Positions 1 through 3,755 of a stretch of 5,168 bases of DNA are shown piece by piece. Source of the DNA: Desulfurococcales archaeon (lineage in GTDB: Archaea > Thermoproteota > Thermoprotei_A > Sulfolobales > AG1); contig JALXCO010000195.1 of NCBI GenBank assembly GCA_026990885.1, positions 1-5,168 of the forward strand, in the 5' to 3' direction. The stretch's first letter is position 1. Every line of letters starts with the position of its first letter. The position numbers were made by a program, and so were the translations under genes. The notes beneath the pieces were generated by a model. That model worked only from the letters and a program-made list of their open reading frames with translations, ran no database searches and had not been told where the DNA came from.

Positions 1-746
1 ATGATGTTGCTCAGCATTTCCTTGCTAAGAAGGGTATTCTAGCTGTTAGGAGGGTTAAGAGGAGCGATATGGAGAAGCTGGAGAGAGCAACAGGAGGAAG
101 AATAGTCAGCAATATTGAGGATCTCAGCGAAAAAGATCTTGGATATGCGGAGCTGGTCGAGGAGAGGAAGGTTGGCGAAGATAAGATGGTGTTTATCGAG
201 GGCACCGAGAACCCCAAGAGTATAAGTATCCTTCTTAGGGCAGGGTTTGAGAGGCTGGTTGATGAGGCTGAGAGATCTATGAGAGACGCAATGAGCGCTG
301 TTGCCGACGCTATTAGAGACGGTAAAGTTGTTTATGGTGGTGGAGCAACGGAGATAGAGCTATCTATGTATCTGAAGGAGTACGCTACTAAAGTTGGAGG
401 CAAGGAATCGTTAGCTGTAGAGGCATTCGCCAAGAGCTTGGAGGGGATAGCAGTGACCTTAATAGAGAATGCAGGCTTGGATTCCGTAGAGAACATAATG
501 AAGCTTCGAGCCAAGCATAGTGAGGGAGAGAAATGGTATGGTGTAGATGTGTACAAGGGTGTATTAACGAACACCAAGGAGCTGGGAGTAATTGAACCCG
601 TTAGTATAAAGGCTAACGCTATTAAAGCTGGTACAGAGGCCGCTACACTGATATTAAGGATAGACGACATGATTGCTGCAGCAAGATCTAAATCCGAAGA
701 GAAATCGGGCAAGGAGTCTGGAAAAGAAGAAGAGAAGGAAGAGTAA
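1..746 (+). CDS. Thermosome (group II chaperonin) subunit, C-terminal part
   Basis: This is the C-terminal part (about 247 residues) of a group II chaperonin subunit, an ATP-driven cytosolic double-ring complex that refolds proteins and is related to eukaryotic CCT. The gene enters from outside the window; the first complete codon is at 3 and reads DVAQHFLAKKGILAVRRVKR. Thermosome landmarks follow in order: the apical-domain stretch ending in RATGGRIV (about 84-110), ISILLRAG (about 222-246), the GGGATE motif of the returning intermediate/equatorial domain (336-353), NAGLDSVENIMKLR, YGVDVYKG, and the equatorial ILRIDDMIAA near the end (651-680). The last 20 or so residues are a Lys/Glu/Ser/Gly-rich tail rather than GGM repeats. 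The usual LLRGG is LLRAG here, a mild variation. Whether this is the alpha, beta or gamma paralogue cannot be decided from this fragment. The family call is secure. Confidence 0.97.
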   Translation, partial: DVAQHFLAKKGILAVRRVKRSDMEKLERATGGRIVSNIEDLSEKDLGYAELVEERKVGEDKMVFIEGTENPKSISILLRAGFERLVDEAERSMRDAMSAVADAIRDGKVVYGGGATEIELSMYLKEYATKVGGKESLAVEAFAKSLEGIAVTLIENAGLDSVENIMKLRAKHSEGEKWYGVDVYKGVLTNTKELGVIEPVSIKANAIKAGTEAATLILRIDDMIAAARSKSEEKSGKESGKEEEKEE

Positions 747-768
747 GATAGATTAGATTTTTTATCTT
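745..768. terminator. Possible terminator between convergent thermosome and AK6 genes
   Basis: The short gap between the two convergent stop codons holds a 6-bp inverted repeat, AAGATA (745-750) and TATCTT (763-768), with a run of six T at 758-763. Archaeal termination mostly depends on T-runs, so the T-run could end the thermosome transcript. On the other strand the AK6 transcript would read A-rich sequence here, so a bidirectional role is unlikely. The hairpin is weak and overlaps both coding ends. Confidence 0.35.
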
Positions 769-1379
769 CTGCTGCAGAATTCCTCTAGTTTATCTTCTAT
801 TAATTTATTAAGGTAATGTATATCAAGCTCGTCTAGTTTACTGATCCAGTCAACCTGGTTGCTACAGTTATGGTTTTTGTTCTTTAGTAAATTGATCATT
901 TTATTAACGATGCTGTCTATATCTAGGCCGCTTATATCTATCTCGCATATTATGTTTTTGTTCTTTATCTCATTGATAGCGTTATATGTGCATATTCCAA
1001 GGATCTCGGACTCGATATTTTCGAGAATCTTCTCTTTGCTCCAGCATCTTTTAGCTAGTCTCTCTATCAGCTTGACGGGATCCAATCTCAATATGAATAA
1101 TTTTTCAAGCAGCTCTTCAGGAACTATCTCAGAGAAATGGCCATGGACAACGATTACTTTATCCTTATCTCTACAGATTTTATATATGTGGCTTCTTATC
1201 GAGTCTTCATCAACTATATATGTGTTGCGTTCTCTATCAAAGTCTATGTAGAAGCCTTTCTCGATAGCTAGTTTTGAAAGATCTATGACTGCTTCTGCCC
1301 CAATATTTTCGGCTAGTTTATGGGCTACGCTTGTTTTACCTGTTCCGGGGGTCCCTGATATCGCTATTATTTTGCACAT
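762..1379 (-). CDS. AK6/Fap7-type adenylate kinase (putative NMP kinase)
   Basis: This is a 205-residue P-loop kinase of the AK6/Fap7 (hCINAP) type. Family members have adenylate kinase/ATPase activity and, in yeast and some archaea, assist late small-subunit (18S/16S) rRNA maturation; that role is inferred here. A Walker A motif, GTPGTGKTS, lies at residues 9-17, right after the first beta strand. An HGHFSEIVP stretch (79-87) corresponds to the family's Walker B-side H-G-H element. LRLDPVKLIERLAKR (97-111) followed by SKEKILENIESEI (114-126) matches the LID/R-x-x-R region. The C-terminal VDW motif is present, followed by a charged helical tail of about 25 residues, which makes the protein somewhat longer than the roughly 180-190 residues typical of archaeal members. 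The protein has several cysteines. The ATG lies 22 bp after the stop of the upstream 1402-1830 gene, so co-transcription is likely. Confidence 0.9.
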   Translation of the reverse strand: MCKIIAISGTPGTGKTSVAHKLAENIGAEAVIDLSKLAIEKGFYIDFDRERNTYIVDEDSIRSHIYKICRDKDKVIVVHGHFSEIVPEELLEKLFILRLDPVKLIERLAKRCWSKEKILENIESEILGICTYNAINEIKNKNIICEIDISGLDIDSIVNKMINLLKNKNHNCSNQVDWISKLDELDIHYLNKLIEDKLEEFCSRR

Positions 1380-1401
1380 ATCTAGCTTTACCTATCTACC
1401 C

Positions 1402-1830
1402 CTATGTGCTACATATTTTTGATGTGTCCAGGCTGACTAGTTTTTCGGCTACTTCTATATGTTTATGCTTTAGTCCTTTGCTTATGTTGAGCCATTCTAG
1501 GTTGATTTTTATCAATTGTGTTAATAAGTTGCAAGGATCCAGATCATCAATGATCCATCTAGGTATAAGCTCCCAACGTATTCTCCTATGTGTAGATATA
1601 ATAAAGGGTAAACCCTCCTCGAGCCTCATGGATGATACAACTACACCTTCCCTATCTAAGAGGTATTTCAGATTGCTACTTTCTCCTAGAACAATGCCAT
1701 AGTCTTCTCCAGGTGGTATGAGTTTCGTGATTGTCTTAAGTGCCTCGATCACTTTATTAGATCTAAAATTATCCATAAATGATTTAACTATCTCTTCAAT
1801 ATTGTTTTTGCTTTCCATATAGGTGCACAC
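1402..1830 (-). CDS. Unrecognised protein between secG and AK6 genes
   Basis: I do not recognise this 138-142 residue protein. It looks soluble: no signal peptide or membrane span. The N-terminal half is helical (IEEIVKSFMDNF, then KVIEALKTITKLI), followed by an alternating strand-like part (YGIVLGESSNLKYLL, then GVVVSSMRLEEGLPFII), a basic/aromatic stretch (STHRRIRWELIPRWIIDDLDP) and a final helical segment. The start is uncertain: a GTG at 1830 gives 142 residues (MCTYMESK), while the ATG at 1818 gives 138 (MESKNN). Neither has a convincing ribosome binding site. The ATG looks more natural. The gene sits 76-88 bp downstream of secG and 22 bp upstream of the AK6 gene on the same strand. This suggests an operon and perhaps a role in translation, secretion or ribosome maturation, but that rests on position only. 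The long open frame, the spacing and the lack of a good competing frame support it being real. Confidence 0.75.
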   Translation of the reverse strand: MCTYMESKNNIEEIVKSFMDNFRSNKVIEALKTITKLIPPGEDYGIVLGESSNLKYLLDREGVVVSSMRLEEGLPFIISTHRRIRWELIPRWIIDDLDPCNLLTQLIKINLEWLNISKGLKHKHIEVAEKLVSLDTSKICST

Positions 1831-1875
1831 ACATAATTCTTGGTTTTGGCTCTTGCATCTAGCTTGGATCGTGAT

Positions 1876-1902
1876 AGTAATATAGAAAATATTTATGGAG
1901 GT
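1876..1902 (-). promoter_or_regulatory. Possible TATA element ahead of the unrecognised gene
   Basis: Read on the minus strand, the gap after secG contains an AT-rich run with CCATAAATATTTTC and CTATATTACT. An archaeal TATA box here would place a start site roughly 26 bp downstream and leave a leader of about 30-50 nt before the start of the 1402-1830 gene. This could be an internal promoter for the unrecognised gene plus AK6, or just AT-rich spacer within one operon. Confidence 0.25.
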
Positions 1903-1906
1903 ATGT

Positions 1907-2083
1907 CTAGAAGGGTTTTACTAGTAGCCCTAGAATCAGTATTCCCATTATGAAGCCTAGGGTTATAAATATTATTACTGGTGGCTTAACTAGTATTTTT
2001 GGCTCTACATCCTTATAAAATGATATGAGGCCCGCAGCGCTTGCCGGTCCAGGACCCTCCTTCTTTTTTCTTCTTACACTCAT
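1907..2083 (-). CDS. secG: Preprotein translocase Sec61-beta / SecG subunit
   Basis: This 58-residue tail-anchored membrane protein matches archaeal Sec61-beta, the small non-essential subunit of the SecYE-beta protein-conducting channel in the cytoplasmic membrane. The archaeal hallmarks are visible in order: a basic N-terminus (SVRRKKKEGPGP, residues 2-13), the conserved amphipathic segment AAGLISFYKDVEPKILVKPP (16-35), and one hydrophobic span (about 36-55, VIIFITLGFIMGILILGLLV) ending almost at the C-terminus. The ATG at 2083 was chosen because it gives the typical N-terminus and family length. The frame stays open upstream to a TTG at 2203, but that would add 40 residues that do not look like the family and would cover the promoter region. 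It is probably the first gene of the minus-strand cluster with the unrecognised gene and the AK6 kinase, and it diverges from the SDR gene. Confidence 0.93.
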   Translation of the reverse strand: MSVRRKKKEGPGPASAAGLISFYKDVEPKILVKPPVIIFITLGFIMGILILGLLVKPF

Positions 2084-2118
2084 CTTAGCTAACCCAATAT
2101 AAATTAAATTAAAATCAG

Positions 2119-2131
2119 TATTTATATTAAA
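2119..2131 (-). promoter_or_regulatory. Putative TATA box for secG
   Basis: On the minus strand this reads GTTTAATATAAAT, a good archaeal TATA-type element. A start site about 26 bp downstream of its centre would fall near 2099 and give a leader of roughly 15 nt before the secG ATG. A second AT-rich element (AATTTATATTG, 2095-2105) lies too close to the start codon to serve a transcript that includes the ATG. Confidence 0.4.
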
Positions 2132-2142
2132 CACACTGTTGC

Positions 2143-2156
2143 CACATATAAAAATC
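2143..2156 (+). promoter_or_regulatory. Putative TATA box for the SDR gene
   Basis: The sequence CACATATAAAAATC is a near-canonical archaeal TATA box. A start about 26 bp downstream of its centre would fall near 2175 and leave a leader of about 50 nt, consistent with the visible ribosome binding site at 2214-2219. A second element, AGAATATATTG (about 2162-2172), could act instead and give a shorter leader. Confidence 0.4.
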
Positions 2157-2213
2157 CCTGTAGAATATATTGATCGATAAAACACGGTAATATTTAGGTC
2201 CAAACAGCATAGA

Positions 2214-2219
2214 GAGGTG
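2214..2219 (+). promoter_or_regulatory. Shine-Dalgarno site deciding the SDR start
   Basis: GAGGTG (2214-2219) matches the archaeal anti-Shine-Dalgarno core and lies six bases before a GTG at 2226. The same element contains the in-frame GTG at 2217, which would give a start three codons earlier but would then consume the ribosome binding site. The site therefore favours 2226 as the start. It is the clearest Shine-Dalgarno element placed before a start codon in the window. Confidence 0.65.
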
Positions 2220-2225
2220 TTTTCG

Positions 2226-2951
2226 GTGGTAGAGAAGATATTTATTTTGGGATCGACAGGGTTTATAGGTTCAGAGCTGGCTAAGTATTTTGCCGAAAAA
2301 GGCTATAGCCTTATACTTCATGGGAGAAACAGAGAGAAGCTGGTTAAGATAGCTAGATCCCTTAATCTACAGGAGAGCGTATGTTTGGTATCAAGATCCA
2401 TAGCTAGTGATCTAGATATAGACAATATTATATATCAGCTATCTAAATGCACAGATTCAATTAACGTTGTGATAAGTGCTCTAGGAATATGGGATGATTC
2501 AGCCCCAAACAGGCTGGATTACAGCAGATGGATTGAATCCATAAACTCCAATCTTATAGCTCCAATTCAAACTATTATAAAGCTTTATGATCTATTGAGC
2601 TATGGAGGTTCAGTTATAGTTTTATCTTGTTTGAGTGGCGTTAGGGGATACAGGATCTATAAAGGATTGAATCCCTCCATCCCCTACGTGGCGTCGAAGG
2701 CTGGTGTTGTGGCTGTGACTAGACAGTTAGCTGAGTATATGGCGCCCAAGAATGTTAGAGTTATAACTATTGCTCCTTCATGGATCGAAAAAGATACCCT
2801 GGATCCTGACCTGTACAGGAATATTATAGATACTGTACCATTAAAAAGACCTGGAAAGGTTGTTGAACTAGCTAGATTTATAGATCTTTTAATATCATCA
2901 GATATAGACTATGTGTCAGGTGCGGTTATAGAATTTTCTGGAGGACTATAA
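2226..2951 (+). CDS. Short-chain dehydrogenase/reductase (SDR), atypical motifs
   Basis: This is a 241-residue NAD(P)-dependent oxidoreductase of the SDR superfamily; its substrate is unknown. The N-terminal Rossmann motif is LGSTGFIG (residues 8-15), which resembles the TGxxGxxG of extended SDRs more than the classical TGxxxGxG. HGR at 32-34 places Arg34 after strand two, which often goes with NADPH preference. SALG (84-87) replaces the usual NNAG, and Asn109 fits the conserved catalytic Asn. The active-site pair YxxxK is Tyr154/Lys158 (YVASK). The strand before it reads VLSCLSG (132-138), with Cys135 where the classical catalytic Ser usually sits. The C-terminal IAPSWIEKD and VSGAVIEFSGGL are typical of classical SDRs. 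The overall length is also classical. GTG 2226 is chosen because of the ribosome binding site. The gene is monocistronic, diverging from secG and converging on the ESCRT-III gene. Confidence 0.9.
   Translation: MVEKIFILGSTGFIGSELAKYFAEKGYSLILHGRNREKLVKIARSLNLQESVCLVSRSIASDLDIDNIIYQLSKCTDSINVVISALGIWDDSAPNRLDYSRWIESINSNLIAPIQTIIKLYDLLSYGGSVIVLSCLSGVRGYRIYKGLNPSIPYVASKAGVVAVTRQLAEYMAPKNVRVITIAPSWIEKDTLDPDLYRNIIDTVPLKRPGKVVELARFIDLLISSDIDYVSGAVIEFSGGL
2642..2686 (+). repeat. Nested inverted repeat inside the SDR gene
   Basis: TAGGGGAT (2642-2649) is exactly complementary to ATCCCCTA (2679-2686). Inside this pair lies a second perfect palindrome, GGATT-G-AATCC (2664-2674). With a one-base bulge the outer arm extends by two further pairs (CG on each side). 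The structure falls on the codons linking the active-site Ser/Cys strand to the catalytic Tyr. Function is unknown, and chance is possible. Confidence 0.5.
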
Positions 2952-2969
2952 ATTTTAGAAACCCCTAAT

Positions 2970-2986
2970 ACTAGACATTTTCTAGT
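2970..2986. terminator. Possible hairpin between convergent SDR and ESCRT-III genes
   Basis: ACTAGA (2970-2975) and TCTAGT (2981-2986) form a 6-bp inverted repeat with a 5-base loop. It overlaps the last codons and the stop of the ESCRT-III gene and lies 19 bp past the SDR stop. A short T-rich stretch follows on the plus strand. It may help end the SDR transcript, but the stem is weak and AT-rich. Confidence 0.25.
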
Positions 2987-3594
2987 TTATTAAACTCGTT
3001 TTTAAGCTTCTGATCAGCAACCGCATATGCTTCATCGAGTATCTTCTTTGCTTCGCTGCTTGCAGCTTTGGTAGCGTTAGCAAATTCTGCAGGGGTTATC
3101 TCGCCTGAATCGGTTATTGCCTGTCTTATTGAGTCCTCGATTATTTGGAGCTCTATATCGAATCCCGGCAGTATTCCTTTTATGACGGTCTTTAGGTCTT
3201 TAACTATCCCAACTATAGGAATTAGCGAGGTTATTGATTCACCCATCAATAATATGGTCTCTAGTCTAAGCTGTATGTTATCCACTATGTACTGGAGGGC
3301 CGTTAAATGCCGTATAATACTTCTTATCTGGGCTATTTCGTTAGCAACAATATTCGCCCTCGTTTTGTCGCCAATAGATATTAGGTTAACCAGCTTGTCA
3401 AATAATGCTTTGTCCCTTTCTGAAAGTGCGTCGATATATGCATTTATTTTTGTTGACATTGTCTTGAGTCTATGTAGTATCATTAGTACCTGTGTTTTGG
3501 ATCTATGATCCCATGTGTGTGTAGTATTTCTATTAAATATATTTAAAAAACCTCCTTTCTCATCCTTGCTGTTCCATTTATTTGCGATAGCCAT
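2971..3594 (-). CDS. ESCRT-III / CdvB-type (Snf7-like) protein, short paralogue
   Basis: This 207-residue, highly charged helical protein resembles archaeal ESCRT-III (CdvB family) proteins, which polymerise at the membrane during cell division and vesicle release in crenarchaea. The N-terminus has a short aromatic/basic segment (NKWNSKDEKGGFLNIF, residues 5-20), then the long first helix (about 32-72) with LHRLKTMSTKINAYIDALSERDKALFDKLV. The second helix follows (77-117), with the Arg-rich ANEIAQIRSIIRHL and LQLRLETI-like pattern typical of the family. Next comes a hydrophobic stretch (120-145) and an acidic C-terminal helical region. The C-terminal winged-helix of CdvB proper and a proline-rich MIM2 motif are not apparent, so this is more like CdvB1/B2/B3 paralogues. 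It is not next to cdvA or a CdvC/Vps4 ATPase in this window. The ATG at 3594 gives the family-like N-terminus. Confidence 0.82.
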   Translation of the reverse strand: MAIANKWNSKDEKGGFLNIFNRNTTHTWDHRSKTQVLMILHRLKTMSTKINAYIDALSERDKALFDKLVNLISIGDKTRANIVANEIAQIRSIIRHLTALQYIVDNIQLRLETILLMGESITSLIPIVGIVKDLKTVIKGILPGFDIELQIIEDSIRQAITDSGEITPAEFANATKAASSEAKKILDEAYAVADQKLKNEFNKLENV

Positions 3595-3604
3595 TAATTA
3601 ACCC

Positions 3605-3643
3605 TATATAATTTGGTTGTATTGTGAAATACCTTAAATATGT
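3605..3643. promoter_or_regulatory. Two AT-rich promoter-like elements upstream of the ESCRT-III gene
   Basis: On the minus strand ACATATTTAAGG (3632-3643) could be a TATA element giving a leader of roughly 18 nt before the ESCRT-III ATG at 3594. Nearer the gene, CTATATAATTTGG (3604-3616, plus-strand reading) is TATA-like on both strands. It lies too close to 3594 for that gene, and on the plus strand it would start transcripts near 3634. Assignment is tentative. Confidence 0.35.
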
Positions 3644-3731
3644 AACCGTTAATTACCTAGCTCAATTCTGGATCTGGGTCATTATAATTGTTATAATAGG
3701 TATAATGATTACACTTTTTATACCTATTTAA
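3624..3731 (+). CDS. Possible 35-residue single-span membrane protein
   Basis: A short frame opens with GTG at 3624 and ends with TAA at 3729-3731, giving a 35-residue product. It has a basic, polar N-terminus (MKYLKYVTVNYLAQ) followed by an unbroken hydrophobic segment (FWIWVIIIVIIGIMITLFIP) long enough for one membrane span, so it would be inserted with little exposed outside. It lies between the divergent ESCRT-III and PEP synthase genes and ends 24 bp before the PEP synthase ATG. Against it: there is no Shine-Dalgarno site, the nearest plus-strand TATA-like element (about 3605-3611) would start transcripts just after the GTG, no other in-frame start exists near the N-terminus, and AT-rich DNA readily encodes Ile, Leu and Phe. 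The frame also overlaps the repeat cluster and the PEP synthase TATA box, so it could simply be regulatory DNA. I know of no family match. Confidence 0.35.
   Translation: MKYLKYVTVNYLAQFWIWVIIIVIIGIMITLFIPI
3679..3708. repeat. Inverted/direct repeat cluster upstream of the PEP synthase TATA box
   Basis: ATTATAA (3681-3687) and TTATAAT (3691-3697) form a perfect 7-bp inverted repeat with a 3-base spacer. An overlapping pair, TCATTATA (3679-3686) and TATAATGA (3701-3708), is a perfect 8-bp inverted repeat. TATAAT also recurs directly at 3692-3697 and 3701-3706. The cluster ends about six bases before the putative TATA box, where archaeal operators or activator sites are often found. Confidence 0.45.
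3712..3724 (+). promoter_or_regulatory. Putative TATA box for PEP synthase
   Basis: CACTTTTTATACC is a strong archaeal TATA-type element. A start about 26 bp downstream of its centre would fall near 3745, leaving a leader of around 11 nt before the ATG at 3756. The leader contains GATAGGG (3741-3747) but no strong Shine-Dalgarno site. The element overlaps the end of the possible small membrane ORF. Confidence 0.5.
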
Positions 3732-3755
3732 CATAATAAAGATAGGGTAGATTAG

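Noticed and set aside
332..712. Minus-strand open frame of 126 codons inside the thermosome gene
   Set aside because: It is antisense to strongly conserved chaperonin sequence and its translation shows no recognisable family; it is a frame shadow.
859..1702. Two plus-strand open frames (859-1251 and 1331-1702)
   Set aside because: They are antisense to the AK6 kinase and the unrecognised gene and give Ser/Leu/Ile-rich low-complexity translations with no start signals.
2084..2203. N-terminal extension of secG to a TTG at 2203
   Set aside because: The added 40 residues do not resemble Sec61-beta, which normally begins with a short basic N-terminus, and the extension would cover the secG promoter.
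2217..2219. GTG at 2217 as the SDR start
   Set aside because: It lies within the Shine-Dalgarno element itself; the GTG at 2226 is correctly spaced from it and still keeps the whole Rossmann motif.
3068..3508. Plus-strand open frame of 146 codons
   Set aside because: It lies antisense within the ESCRT-III gene, whose protein shows a clear family pattern; the plus frame has none.
3551..3558. AAAGGAGG on the minus strand inside the ESCRT-III gene, suggesting a later start
   Set aside because: No ATG, GTG or TTG follows at a usable distance in frame, and the upstream residues fit the family's N-terminus, so this is coincidental.
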